From an uncultured Bacteroidia bacterium (GTDB lineage: Bacteria > Bacteroidota > Bacteroidia > Bacteroidales > UBA932), in contig CACZKE010000001.1 in the NCBI GenBank assembly GCA_902781705.1, forward strand, positions 186,001 through 250,000: a DNA stretch of 64,000 bases, given 5' to 3'. The notes beneath the pieces were generated by a model, which ran no database searches, was not told the DNA's origin, and was given only the letters and a program-made list of their open reading frames with translations. Below are positions 49,320 to 62,621 of this stretch, one piece after another (position 1 is the stretch's first letter; every line of letters begins with the position of its first letter). Made by a program: the position numbers and the translations under genes.

Positions 49320-51146
49320 ATGAAAAAGATTATCACCATACTCTTCACGACGGCGGTTCTGTCCGTCACCTCGTGCAGCCTCTTCCTCGAGAAGCCGGAT
49401 ACCACGGGTACCGTGGACCAGGAGGCGGTGTTCTCCACCACGAAGAATGCCCGCGCCGCCCTGATGTCCTGCTATCGCAACGTCCTCCGCCACGGCTGGC
49501 CGGGCGGCATGGGCATCGGCCACTGTACCTACGGGGCCATCTCCGGCGAGGTGGGCCGCGGCTACAACTGGCACGGCAGTTACCATATCTCCCAGCAGGG
49601 CCTGACCGTGAACGGCACGGACGGCTCCGATGCGGGTGCCGAAAACTACGGCAACAACTGGCGCTTCATCCGGGAGTGCTACATCGTCATCGAGAACGTG
49701 GACAACGTCGCGGACATGTCCGACGCGGACAAGGCCGTGATCAAGGCCGAAGCCACGGCGCTCATCGCCTATCGCTACATGGGCATGTTCTACCGCTACG
49801 GCGGCGTGCCCATCGTGGAGAAGTCCTTCGAATCCTCCGACGACCTGAGCGCTCCGCGCGCCTCGCTCGCCGAGATGGTCGAATTCATCACCCGCCTTTG
49901 CGACGAGGCCGCCGAGGTCCTTCCCGCCAAGTGGGACGGGGCCAACACCGGCCGTATGACCAAGGGCGCCGCCCTAGCCATCAAGGCCCGGACGCTGCTT
50001 TTCGCCGCCCGTCCGCTGTTCAACAGCGCGACCCCTTACCTGGACAACGGCGAACACAATGACTTGATCTGTTTCGGAAATGCGGACAAGGAGCGCTGGA
50101 AAGCGGCCATCGACGCCAACGAGGCGGTCCTCGCCTGGGCGGCCGCGAACGGCGTGGCCCTCTTGAACACCGGCGGCGCCGGTGCGGGGCAGCCCAATCC
50201 GAATGCCTTCGACGACTACGGCAAGGCGACGTCGGTCCCCGCCAACGAGGAACTGATCCTCGCCTACAAGTTCGACGACACCGGCGGCTGGGATCCCCTG
50301 GTGAACTTCATCAACACCTCCCGCTACCAGGGCAACAACCGTTACGATACCGACTGCAGCGGCGTCCTGACGAACCACCTGGAGAAGTACTGGGCCGCCG
50401 ACGGCTCCGAGATGTCCTGGCCGAAGGTCGGTGACGCGCTTCCCCGGAACGGCTCCGACTGGGTCGCCAACGTCGCGAAGATCGAGCCGCGCGCCAAGGC
50501 CGACATCAAGTTCGGCGGTCACGACTCCGCGAACAATCCCGGCGACTATTACTGGCAGAATGCCGGCTGGAACCGCGGCGGCTATGCGGCCGACAAGGAC
50601 AAGGGCGACGTCTTCCCCAATGCCATCGACAGTGACAAGGGCTGCGGCGAGCGCACGAAGTTCTTCTACCATGCGGGCAGCCGTACCTGGTTCGAACCGC
50701 CGCTCTTCCGCCTGGCCGAGACCTACCTCAACCTGGCGGAGGCCTACAACGAGTACGGCAACAGCGCCAAGGCCCTGGAGAACCTGAACAAGGTCCACAA
50801 CCGCGCCGGTCTCCCGGCCGTCACCGAGACCGACCAGGCGAAACTCCGCGCCATCATCCAGCGCGAATGTGCCGTCGAATTCTTCCAGGAGAACCACCGT
50901 TACTACGACGTGAAGCATTGGAAACTGGCCGATATCGGGAACGGTATCTGCGGCGGTGCGATGCGGATGCTCCAGTTCAACATCAAGAACGATGACAGTG
51001 TGGTTTGGCCGTACGCGGCGAACAATGTCGAGACTTACTGGGACGCCGTCGCCTACAATTCCTACTGGTCCGACGCGATGTTCCTGGAGCCGTTCCCCCA
51101 GACCGAAATCAACAAGGGAACCATTACCCAGAACCCCGGTTATTGA
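49320..51146 (+). CDS. SusD-like surface lipoprotein (pair 2)
   Basis: A 608-residue lipoprotein (SVTSCSLFLEKPD) with the SusD helical fold: EATALIAYRYMGMFYRYGGVPIVEKSF, GAALAIKARTLLFAARPLFN and, near the end, IQRECAVEFFQENHRYYDVKHWKLADIG. It ends in KGTITQNPGY, the family's usual C-terminus. It is 13 bases after SusC of pair 2. Codon use is strongly biased like its neighbours, suggesting high expression. Confidence 0.95.
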   Translation: MKKIITILFTTAVLSVTSCSLFLEKPDTTGTVDQEAVFSTTKNARAALMSCYRNVLRHGWPGGMGIGHCTYGAISGEVGRGYNWHGSYHISQQGLTVNGTDGSDAGAENYGNNWRFIRECYIVIENVDNVADMSDADKAVIKAEATALIAYRYMGMFYRYGGVPIVEKSFESSDDLSAPRASLAEMVEFITRLCDEAAEVLPAKWDGANTGRMTKGAALAIKARTLLFAARPLFNSATPYLDNGEHNDLICFGNADKERWKAAIDANEAVLAWAAANGVALLNTGGAGAGQPNPNAFDDYGKATSVPANEELILAYKFDDTGGWDPLVNFINTSRYQGNNRYDTDCSGVLTNHLEKYWAADGSEMSWPKVGDALPRNGSDWVANVAKIEPRAKADIKFGGHDSANNPGDYYWQNAGWNRGGYAADKDKGDVFPNAIDSDKGCGERTKFFYHAGSRTWFEPPLFRLAETYLNLAEAYNEYGNSAKALENLNKVHNRAGLPAVTETDQAKLRAIIQRECAVEFFQENHRYYDVKHWKLADIGNGICGGAMRMLQFNIKNDDSVVWPYAANNVETYWDAVAYNSYWSDAMFLEPFPQTEINKGTITQNPGY

Positions 51147-51163
51147 TTGAAAGGAGGATTGCT

Positions 51164-53953
51164 ATGAAACAATTGATTACTAGATATTCCGCGCTCCTTT
51201 GCGCCTTTCTCGCGGCCGTGACGCTCCCGGCCCAGGAATATGGCACGGGCGCCATTTCCACCGCCTCCGGCGACCAACTTTACAAGACCGAGAACGCCAA
51301 CCTGTCCAATACCTTCGCCGGTGCCTTCAACGGGCTCGCGGTGATGCAGGGAAGCGGCGAACTGGGCAACAACACGGCCAAGTGGCTTGTCCGCGGCATG
51401 GGATCCTACGGCGTGGGCTCCTGGTCCACCGCCAAGATCTTCGTGGACGGGTTCGAGGTGAACAAGGAGTATATGTCCGCCATCTCGCCGGCTGAGATCG
51501 AGAAAGTCGAAGTCCTCAAGGACGCCGCGGCCCTCGCCCTCTACGGCGAACGGGGCGCCAACGGCGTCATCCGGATCACCACCCGGCGCGGAGCCGAAGG
51601 CCGTCCGACCGTGAGCGCCCGCGTGCGGTCCGGCCTCCAGGCGCCCGCTTTCCTGAACAAGCCGCTCGGCTCCTACGAGTTCGCCTCCCTGTACAACCAG
51701 GCCGTGTCCAATGACAACGGCATGGTGTGGACGCCCGCCTATTCCGCGGAGCAGTTGAATGCGTACAAGGACGGAACCGGCGTGGACGTCGATTGGTATG
51801 ACACCGCGCTGCAGCGCTTCGGAACCTTCCGGGACGCCGACATCATCCTGAACGGCGGCTCCAAGGACGCCCGCTACAACATCAACCTGGACTACCTCGG
51901 AGGCGAGGGCATCCTGGGCACGCGGAACACCGACCAGACGAAGAATCTGGGCTACAACCGGTTCAACGTCCGCGCGAACCTGGACTTCAACGTCCTGAAG
52001 ATCTTCGAGGTCCGCTTCGACATGGGCGGCCGGATCGAGATGCTGCACCGTCCGAACTACGCGGTGTCCAGTCTCTTCGGAGACCTAGCCCGCTATCCGT
52101 CCAACATCTACGATGTCTATGACGACGCTGAGCGGACGCACTTGAGCGGTACGGCCGTGTTCCCGAACAACCCGTACGGCTCCGTCAACGAGCTGGGCTG
52201 GTATTCCTACAAGGGCCGCAGCCTGCAGACGAACCTCGCCGTGCGGGAGCGCCTGGATATGATCGCCAAGGGCCTGTATCTGGAAGAGGCGGTGTCGCTG
52301 TACAGTTACACGCTCAGCACCTATTCCAAGACAAAGGACTACGCCCGCTGGCACAACGGCGTCAATACCACCACCAACCAGACCACGACCATCACCGCGA
52401 GCGGCTACGGCTCCGGCGGTATGCAGGACTGGAAGCAGGGCCGGGTGACGCTGGGGTACGACAAGACAGAAGGCCCGCACTATGTGAGCGCCGCCTTGAA
52501 CGGCTACGTGTCCGCCTACAAGGGTGACGGCTACTTCTCCTACAAGTACAACACGCTGAACCTGAACGGCTACGTGAAGTATGACTATGACCACCGGTAC
52601 ATCCTGGAGGCCGCCTTCTCCGAGTTCGGCAACGATGCCTATGCGCCGGGACACCGCTGGGCCTTCTATCCGACGGGCTCTTTCGCCTGGGTCCTCTCCA
52701 ATGAGGAATTCCTCAAGGGATCGGCCTTCAACCTCCTGAAACTGCGCGCGTCGGCGGGTCTTTCCGGTTTCTCCGATTCCGGTTCGACCTCGGTCCTTGC
52801 GGATTACTCCTCCAACGGCCGTTACCTGTTCAAGGATTACTACACCTACAGTTACATCGGTTCCTTCTACACCGGCGCCACCAATCCGGCCTGGCAGAGC
52901 ACCCTCGTCCCGATGTTCGTCCCCAATGAGGACGTGCACGCCGAGAAGAGCCTCAAGTTCAACGTGGGCCTGGACGCCCGGGTCGGCGGGTTCTCGCTGA
53001 CGGCGGACGCCTTCCTGGACAAGCGCTCCGACATCCTCACGCTGGACAACTCCCTGATGGGCTACTACGGCAAGCAGTACAGTTTCTCCAACATCGGCAA
53101 AATGACCAACAAGGGTGTTGAGCTGGAGATGGCTTACGAGGGTGTCAGCGGCGTTTTCGGCTACCGGATCTTCGGATCGGCCGCCTATACGCACAACACT
53201 GTGGACTATATGGCGGAGGTCACGCCGGCTAATGCCTTCAGTGCCGCCACCGGCCGTCCCTACGGCACGTACATCGGCCTGGTGGCCGACGGATTCTATG
53301 ACATCGACGACTTCGACGACGCCGGGAACCTCGTCTCCGGCATCGCCCTGCCGGCCTTCGGCGCCGTGCAGCCGGGTGACGTGAAGTACCTGGACCTGGA
53401 CAAGAATGGCATCGTGGACCAGAACGACGTCACCAAGATCGGCCGCAGTTGGGTCCCTGAATGGAACTTCGCCTTCGGCGGTAAGGTTTCCTACAAGGGC
53501 TTCGACCTCGAATGCCTGTTCCAGGGCATGGCCGGGGTGAGCGCGAACCTGCTGGACAACTGGACCCAGACCGTCGCCTTCGTGGACAACGGCAACGCCT
53601 ACCCGATTGCGAAGGGCGCCTGGGCCTACTATCCCACGGAAGGGATCGACAACCGCGCGAACGCCACCTACCCGCGCCTCACCACGCAGGGCAATTCCAA
53701 CAAATACCGGGCGAGTTCCCTGTGGATCAAGGACGCTTCCTTCCTGAAACTGCGGAACCTGGAACTGGGGTACACCTTCGCGTCCAAGGATCCGGACAAG
53801 GCAGGCGTCAAGGCCTTCCGCTGCTTCGTGAACGGACAGAACCTCCTCACTTTCAGCCCGCTGCTGAAAGAGTGGGGACGGGATCCCGAGAACCTGTCCG
53901 GACTGTATCCTACGCTGAAGTCCTTCAATGCCGGCATCGCCATAACCTTCTAA
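51164..53953 (+). CDS. SusC-like transporter lacking the N-terminal regulatory-like domain (pair 3)
   Basis: A 929-residue TonB-dependent transporter. After the signal peptide (AVTLPAQ) it goes almost directly into the plug (TENANLSNTFAGAFNGLAVMQGSGELG, WLVRGMGSYG, IFVDGFEVNKEYM...IEKVEVLKDAAALALYGERGANGVI). The usual 75-80-residue carboxypeptidase-regulatory-like domain and the DEVVVVGYG linker are missing; compare 1071 and 1095 residues for the other two. The barrel ends AGIAITF. The ATG at 51164 has a good AAGGAGG ribosome-binding site; the frame upstream overlaps the SusD gene and is not used. Confidence 0.92.
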   Translation: MKQLITRYSALLCAFLAAVTLPAQEYGTGAISTASGDQLYKTENANLSNTFAGAFNGLAVMQGSGELGNNTAKWLVRGMGSYGVGSWSTAKIFVDGFEVNKEYMSAISPAEIEKVEVLKDAAALALYGERGANGVIRITTRRGAEGRPTVSARVRSGLQAPAFLNKPLGSYEFASLYNQAVSNDNGMVWTPAYSAEQLNAYKDGTGVDVDWYDTALQRFGTFRDADIILNGGSKDARYNINLDYLGGEGILGTRNTDQTKNLGYNRFNVRANLDFNVLKIFEVRFDMGGRIEMLHRPNYAVSSLFGDLARYPSNIYDVYDDAERTHLSGTAVFPNNPYGSVNELGWYSYKGRSLQTNLAVRERLDMIAKGLYLEEAVSLYSYTLSTYSKTKDYARWHNGVNTTTNQTTTITASGYGSGGMQDWKQGRVTLGYDKTEGPHYVSAALNGYVSAYKGDGYFSYKYNTLNLNGYVKYDYDHRYILEAAFSEFGNDAYAPGHRWAFYPTGSFAWVLSNEEFLKGSAFNLLKLRASAGLSGFSDSGSTSVLADYSSNGRYLFKDYYTYSYIGSFYTGATNPAWQSTLVPMFVPNEDVHAEKSLKFNVGLDARVGGFSLTADAFLDKRSDILTLDNSLMGYYGKQYSFSNIGKMTNKGVELEMAYEGVSGVFGYRIFGSAAYTHNTVDYMAEVTPANAFSAATGRPYGTYIGLVADGFYDIDDFDDAGNLVSGIALPAFGAVQPGDVKYLDLDKNGIVDQNDVTKIGRSWVPEWNFAFGGKVSYKGFDLECLFQGMAGVSANLLDNWTQTVAFVDNGNAYPIAKGAWAYYPTEGIDNRANATYPRLTTQGNSNKYRASSLWIKDASFLKLRNLELGYTFASKDPDKAGVKAFRCFVNGQNLLTFSPLLKEWGRDPENLSGLYPTLKSFNAGIAITF

Positions 53954-53966
53954 ATGCGCACCTGAG

Positions 53967-55631
53967 ATGAAAACAAGATATATCGCACTGGCCATCCTGG
54001 CGGCAGCCCTCACCGTTTCCTGCGACAAGTTCCTGGACACCAGTCTGGACCTGAACTCGTCCGGAGAAACCGTGGAAACCAACCGCGGTACCATCTGGAG
54101 TTTCGCGAACGCTTTCTATTCCCCGATCATCTACGGATACGGGGTGCTGGACGGCAACCTGTTCGCCGCCGCCTCCGACGAGGCGCAGCAGACGGCCGCG
54201 TCCTCCAATGCCCTGTTCTTCAACAAGGGCATGCTCAACGCGAGCGTGAATCCGATGTGGACCTACTACAACAACTGCTACGAAGGAATCCGCGCGGCGA
54301 ACTTCTTCCTTGACTATGTGGCCGACGGGAAGGGTGTGGCCCTGCTGCAACTCAATCGCAACCTGATCACCGATGCGGCGAGTTATGCCCGCGACCTCGC
54401 TTCCCTGAACTGGTACATCGCCGAGGCCCATGTCGCCCGCGCCTATTACTACAGCGAACTGATCAAGATGTACGGCGGCGTTCCCATCGTGGAGCAGACC
54501 CAGCAGCAGAGCGGCGGTGAGTTCGTGGAGCGTTCCTCCTACGACGCCTGCGTGGAGTACATCGTGAAGGAAATCGACGGCTGGAAGGACCAACTCGCCC
54601 TGAACTGGGATGCCGACAACACCCGTGAAGGCCGGTTCACCCTGGGCGCCGCGCTGGCCATCAAGGCCCGCACCCTGCTCTATGCCGCTTCTCCGCTGCA
54701 CAATCCTTCGAACGACCGCGCCAAGTGGGTCCGGGCTGCCGAGGCCGCCAATGAACTGATTTCCAATACGAACCTGTCCTATACGCTGGACAGCGACTAT
54801 GAGGCCCTTTTCCGCGGAGGCAACTCTCTGGGAAGCAAGGAGGCCATCTACATCGTCCGCCGTGCCGCGAACAATACGATGGAGACGAACAATTACCCGA
54901 TCGCCACTTCCGGCGGCAAGAGCGGCGTGTGCCCGACCGAGAACCTGGTCTCCGCCTATGAGTGGATCGGAGAACCCGACCCGGCCAACCCGTACGCCAA
55001 CCGCGACCCGCGCCTTGCCGCTTCCATCGTCACGAACGGCAGCACCTGGAACGGCCGTGTCATCGCCCAGGGCGCCGGCGAGACCGACGACATGGCCCGG
55101 GCCAATGCCAGCAAGACCGGTTATTACCTCAAGAAGTTCCTCACCGACGGACTGAACCTCACCCAGGGCCAGACCGCCCAGCACAACTGGATCGCCTACC
55201 GCTATGCGGAGGTCCTGCTGAACTATGCGGAGGCCGTGAACGAGGCCTGGGGCCCGACCACGGTGCCTGCCGGTTTCCCGATGAGCGCCGCCGAGGCCCT
55301 GCAGCGGGTTCGTAACCGCGCTAGCGTGAGTCTTCCGGCCGTCGCTGCGGGGACGGTCGATTCCTTCCGCAAGGCCGTCAAGCACGAGCGCCAGGTGGAA
55401 CTCGCCTTCGAGGACCATCGCTACTGGGACCTTCTCCGCTGGAAGGATGCCATGACGGTGCTTAACCAGCCGGTCCAGGGCGTGAAGGTCACCCGTACGG
55501 GCAATACGTATTCCTACAAGGTTGTGGATGTGGCCGACCGTACTTTCGCCGCCCGCAACTATTACCTGCCGCTGATGCGTTCCGAGATCGAGAACGCCGC
55601 CGGAACGTTGGAGCAGAACCCCGGGTATTGA
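53967..55631 (+). CDS. SusD-like surface lipoprotein (pair 3)
   Basis: A 554-residue lipoprotein (LTVSCDKFLDTSLDL) with SusD elements (NWYIAEAHVARAYYYSELIKMYGGVPIVEQT, AALAIKARTLLYAASPLHN, KHERQVELAFEDHRYWDLLRWKDA) and the C-terminal GTLEQNPGY. It forms a pair with the short SusC 13 bases upstream. It is only distantly like the SusD of pair 2, so pair 3 probably recognises a different oligosaccharide rather than being a recent copy. Confidence 0.95.
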   Translation: MKTRYIALAILAAALTVSCDKFLDTSLDLNSSGETVETNRGTIWSFANAFYSPIIYGYGVLDGNLFAAASDEAQQTAASSNALFFNKGMLNASVNPMWTYYNNCYEGIRAANFFLDYVADGKGVALLQLNRNLITDAASYARDLASLNWYIAEAHVARAYYYSELIKMYGGVPIVEQTQQQSGGEFVERSSYDACVEYIVKEIDGWKDQLALNWDADNTREGRFTLGAALAIKARTLLYAASPLHNPSNDRAKWVRAAEAANELISNTNLSYTLDSDYEALFRGGNSLGSKEAIYIVRRAANNTMETNNYPIATSGGKSGVCPTENLVSAYEWIGEPDPANPYANRDPRLAASIVTNGSTWNGRVIAQGAGETDDMARANASKTGYYLKKFLTDGLNLTQGQTAQHNWIAYRYAEVLLNYAEAVNEAWGPTTVPAGFPMSAAEALQRVRNRASVSLPAVAAGTVDSFRKAVKHERQVELAFEDHRYWDLLRWKDAMTVLNQPVQGVKVTRTGNTYSYKVVDVADRTFAARNYYLPLMRSEIENAAGTLEQNPGY

Positions 55632-55632
55632 T

Positions 55633-57267
55633 ATGAAAAAGTTGCTGACCTCCCTTGCCGTGATTTTCTGTGCCCTGACGGCCGTCGCCCAGGTGGTGTC
55701 GGTCCAGGGGCCTGCCGCCCGCGTGCCGCAGTACGGTCGGGCCGATTTCACGGTCATCCTGAAAGGGGAGTGGAACAACCCTTGGCTTCAGGAAGAAGCC
55801 GCCCTGGACCTGCTCCTGACGGCTCCTTCTGGAAAGCAGCTCGTGCTGCCCTGTTTCTATGTCGATGGCAAGAGCGGGGCGGAGAGCCGCTGGGCGGCCC
55901 GTTTCACCCCGCAGGAGAAGGGAACCTACACCTACCTGTTCCGCTATAGCGAGGACGGCCGTCCTGTCTCGGAATCTGCGAAAGGAAGTTTCGAGACGGG
56001 GAAGCCGGCCGGCCACGGCATCCTGCATACGCGGGACAACTGGACGCTCCGGTACGATGACGGGACCCCGTTCCGGGGTGTGGCGGAGAACATCTGCTGG
56101 GAATCCCGTGCGAACGACGATTCCAAGTTCTTCAGTTCCCTCCACGAGATGCACGACCGGTACAACTATGACGTGATGCTTCCGCAGTTCGCGGCCGCCG
56201 GCGGCAATTTCACCCGGATGTGGATGTGCTCCTGGAACTTCCCGATCGACCGGCAGGACCGTTTCAACAACCCCCGCTACGAAGCGTCGGACGAGTATAT
56301 GAACCCGAGCGCCGTCGCGCGGCTGGACCACACCGTGGATCTGGCCGAGCGGCTGGACATCCGCATCATGCTGTGCATGGGCGGCGGCAATGTCCGGACG
56401 GACCGGGATTTCTTCAATTCGGCGGAAGCCAAAGCCCGTTACCGCAACTACCTCCGCTACATCGTCGCCCGCTGGGGCTACAGCCCGGCCATCGGCATGT
56501 GGGAGTTCTTCAACGAGATCGACAACATCCAGTTCCGCGACCAGCGGAATCCGATCCCGGCCTCCGAAATCGTGGCCTGGCATACGGAGATGTCGGCCTA
56601 CCTGAAGTCCATCGATCCTTTCGGCCATATCGTCACCACCTCCATCTCGCACCGCGACCTGGAAGGGCTGAACAGCGTGAAGGACATGGACATCAATCAG
56701 AAGCACATCTACCGGGCCACCTCTTCCATCCCGGGTACGATCACCCGCTATGAGCAGCAGTTCGGGAAGCCGTATGTCATCGGCGAGTTCAGTTACGAGT
56801 GGGACTGGTCCCGGAATTTCGACGATTTCGCCGAGGACATGGACCTGGACTTCAAACGGGGACTCTGGTACGGTATCTTCTCGCCGACGCCCATTACGCC
56901 GATGAGTTGGTGGTGGGAGTATTTCGAGAACCGCGGCATGGTCCCGTACTTCCGGCATGTCCGGTATGTAAGCGACCGGATGCTCAAGGATGGCAAGGGA
57001 TCCTTCGAGACGGTCCCCGTACAGGCCGATGGCGCCGACGCTTTTGCCGTCCGTTGCGGGAAGAAGGTGTATGTCTATGCCTATAACGTATCCGACAAAC
57101 CGGTGTCTTCCGTTTCCATCCCGATGGGAGGACGGTGCAAAGTGACGCCGTACGACTTCGGAAAGACCGCATTCCGGGGGGGAAAACGGGTGAAGCCGCA
57201 GGACGGCCGCCTCGTCATCCCGCTGGACCTGGCTCCGCGCTGCGAAGCCCTCTTTGAAATCAAGTAA
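55633..57267 (+). CDS. DUF5060-type glycoside hydrolase
   Basis: A 544-residue secreted protein (signal peptide ending AVAQ). Residues about 20-115 form a DUF5060-like beta-sandwich (RVPQYGRADFTVILKGEWNNPWLQEEAALDLLLTAPSGKQ). A clan A-type barrel follows with a possible acid/base Glu295 in MWEFFNEIDNI and nucleophile Glu385 in PYVIGEFSYEW. A short C-terminal beta-domain ends the protein. Such proteins are often annotated as putative GH5-like or DUF4038-type enzymes. The substrate is unknown; it is one base from the SusD stop, so it is part of operon C. Confidence 0.78.
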   Translation: MKKLLTSLAVIFCALTAVAQVVSVQGPAARVPQYGRADFTVILKGEWNNPWLQEEAALDLLLTAPSGKQLVLPCFYVDGKSGAESRWAARFTPQEKGTYTYLFRYSEDGRPVSESAKGSFETGKPAGHGILHTRDNWTLRYDDGTPFRGVAENICWESRANDDSKFFSSLHEMHDRYNYDVMLPQFAAAGGNFTRMWMCSWNFPIDRQDRFNNPRYEASDEYMNPSAVARLDHTVDLAERLDIRIMLCMGGGNVRTDRDFFNSAEAKARYRNYLRYIVARWGYSPAIGMWEFFNEIDNIQFRDQRNPIPASEIVAWHTEMSAYLKSIDPFGHIVTTSISHRDLEGLNSVKDMDINQKHIYRATSSIPGTITRYEQQFGKPYVIGEFSYEWDWSRNFDDFAEDMDLDFKRGLWYGIFSPTPITPMSWWWEYFENRGMVPYFRHVRYVSDRMLKDGKGSFETVPVQADGADAFAVRCGKKVYVYAYNVSDKPVSSVSIPMGGRCKVTPYDFGKTAFRGGKRVKPQDGRLVIPLDLAPRCEALFEIK

Positions 57268-57273
57268 CTGTCT

Positions 57274-60008
57274 ATGAGAAAGTCCATTCTCCTGATTATG
57301 GGTATGACCCTCATGGCCTGCCCGCTCGGGGCACAGGAAAGGCATCGCCAGCAGGTGTCCTCCAACTTCGGGCTGACCGCTCCCCACGACCCGGCGGACC
57401 TGCCGGTGTCGCGGGCGGCGGTCGTATGGCCGGAGCGGAATCCGAAGCAGGTGCCGGCCCCGCGGCTGGACCTCCAGGAGGATGGCACCTGGCTGCTTGT
57501 CGGCGGCTGGGAACTCCGCGCGGGGGATTCCGACGAATGGCTGGACGCCGTCGTTCCGGGAACGGTCCTGACGTCACTGGTCGCTGACGGAATCTATCCG
57601 GATCCGCATTACGGGCTGAACAACCTGGTCATTCCCGAAGACCTGTGCCGCAAGGACTGGTGGTACCGGACGGAACTGTCCCTGACGGATGGATTGCTGG
57701 CCAAGGAAAAACTGGAACTGCTCTTCAACGGCATCAATTACCGGGCGGAGGTCTGGCTGAACGGCGGGAAACTCGGCCGTATCGACGGCGCTTTCGTCCG
57801 CGGCCGCTTCGACATCACGGCCCTGGCCCGGAAGGAGAACCTGGTCGAGGTCCATATCTTCCCGCCGGCTAACCCCGGCATCCCGCACGAGCAGTCGGCG
57901 CGGACCGGACGGGGACCGAACGGCGGCGTCCTGTGCCTGGACGGCCCCACCTTCATCTGCAGCGAAGGATGGGACTGGGTGCCGGGCGTCCGGGACCGCA
58001 ATATCGGCATTTGGCAGGATGTGCGTCTGATCGCCTCCGGCGGACTGACGCTGGGGGATACCCGGGTCGTCACGGACCTGCCGCTGCCTTCCACGGAGTA
58101 TGCCGACCTGACGGTCCGGACCTCCGTGACCAATTCCCTGGAACATGCCGCCCCGGTCACCGTCCGGGCCGCCGGCGACGGTTTCTCGGCAGAGACCTCC
58201 GTGACCGTTCCTGCGGGCGCTACCGTCCCGGTCGAACTGCATGCCCGGATGGACCATCCGGCGCTCTGGATGCCGAACGGTTATGGCGAACCCAACCTCT
58301 ATGACCTTTCGCTTACCTGCAGCGTCGACGGCCGGGTGTCCGACCGCCAGTCGCTCCGTTTCGGCGTCCGGGAATTCACCTACGAACTGACGGCCGATGC
58401 GCCCGGACGACCGGGCCTTCGGATCGGCTACGACCCCGCTCTCGGGGCCATCTTCAACAACCGCCTTCTCCGAGGCGTCGGAGGCGGCGTTTCGGTCCCT
58501 TCGCTCAAGGAAGGGGTCGATCCGGACCGGCTTCCGCTTCTGGAACCGGACGCCATGGCGCCCTATCTCGTGATCCGGGTGAACGGGGTCCGCATCTTCT
58601 GCAGAGGCGGCAACTGGGGTATGGACGACATGCTCAAGAATACGGCCCGGGAGCATCTGGAACCCTATTTCAAACTCCATCGGGCCGCCGGATTCAACAT
58701 GGTCCGGAACTGGACCGGCGAGAATACGGAAGAGATCTTCTACACCCTGTGCGACGAGTACGGCCTCCTGGTCTGGAACGACTTCTGGATGTCCACGGAA
58801 GGGTACAACCTCCAGCCGGTGGACGAGAACCTGTTCATGGCCAATGCCGCCGATGTCGTCCGCCGGTTCCGGAACCATCCTTCCATCGCCGTCTGGTGCC
58901 CCCGCAATGAGGGGTATGCCCCGGAGAGTCTGGAAGCGAGACTGTCGGCCCTGATCGCGAAGGAAGACGGAACCAGGCTCTATCTCCCGAATTCCCGGGA
59001 TTGCAACCTGCGGCCGAGCGGGCCCTGGCACTATTTCACCGATCCGGCCCGTTACTACACCGAGACCGCCGCCGGTTTCAATACCGAACTGGGGTCTCCG
59101 TCCGTCCCCACGGCCCGTTCCATGCGGAGATTCCTGCCGGAGGCCGACCTGTGGCCGATCGGGGATGCCTGGCATTACCATGACCTGCATCCCGAGACGA
59201 AGGTGTTCCGCGAGTCGCTGGAGCGCCTCTACGGCCCGGCGACGGACCTGGACGACTTCTGCCGCAAGGCCCAGCTCATGGGCTACGACAGTTACCGCGC
59301 CATGTTCGAGTCCTGGAACAGCCGGCTGTGGGACAATACCTCCGGCGTCCTCCTCTGGATGTCGCATCCGGCCTGGCCCAGCGTGGAATGGCAGAGTTAT
59401 TCCTGGGACGGCGAGACCATGGGCTCCTGGTTCGGCAGCAAGAAGGCCTGTACGCCGTTGCATGTCCAGATGAATCTGCACGACCGGAAAGTGGTCCTGG
59501 TGAATACGACCCCGTCCGATACGCCGGACCTCATGGTGGAACTGACCGTGACGGACCTCTCCGGGAAAGTGCTTTATCGCCGTTCCGACCGGAAGGTCTC
59601 GGTCGAAGCCAATTCGTCAGTCCCTGTCTTTACGGCGGACATTCCCTCTTTCGAGGGGGTGGTTCTGGCCCGGCTGCGTTTGCTCGACATGGACTCGAAA
59701 GTGCTGGAAATCAATGATTATTTGCTCTCTGGCGGAGATGATTTCCTCCCCTTGAACGATCTTCCAAGCGTGACGCTGAAGGCGCGCCGCCTCCGGGACG
59801 GCCGCTATGAAATCTCCAATCCGTCCAGGGTCCTGGCCGTGGGCGTGAAACTGAATCTGATGCGTGGCGGCGAGCAGGTGCTCCCGGCCCTTTTCTCCGA
59901 CGGATACTTCCATCTGCTTCCCCGGGAGAAGCGCATCATTGACGTGGAATATGACGGCGGCGGGGTGGTTACCCTTTCCGCCGAAGGCTATAACATTGAC
60001 GGAATCCG

Positions 60009-60012
<4 letters not shown>
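57274..60012 (+). CDS. GH2 exo-glycosidase (beta-mannosidase or exo-beta-glucosaminidase type)
   Basis: A 912-residue secreted protein (CPLGAQ). It shows the GH2 domain order: sugar-binding sandwich (WWYRTELSL...ELLFNGINYRAEVWLNGGKLG), Ig-like domains, and barrel with acid/base Glu546 in VWCPRNEGY and nucleophile Glu605 in AGFNTELGSP. C-terminal beta-domains follow. The pattern RNEG plus FNTELG fits the mannosidase and exo-glucosaminidase branch rather than beta-galactosidases. In this locus, removal of terminal beta-mannose in the periplasm is the best guess. Its stop overlaps the next start (60009-60012). Confidence 0.87.
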
Positions 60013-62602
<2,590 letters not shown>

Positions 62603-62621
62603 CGATTAAACATTTACCGAT

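Noticed and set aside
41981-49441. A 2486-codon open frame on the minus strand
   Set aside because: It runs antisense to a set of clear genes (glycosidases, SusC). The high GC and codon bias of those genes avoid stop triplets on the other strand; the translation is low-complexity, Val/Gly/Arg/His-rich.
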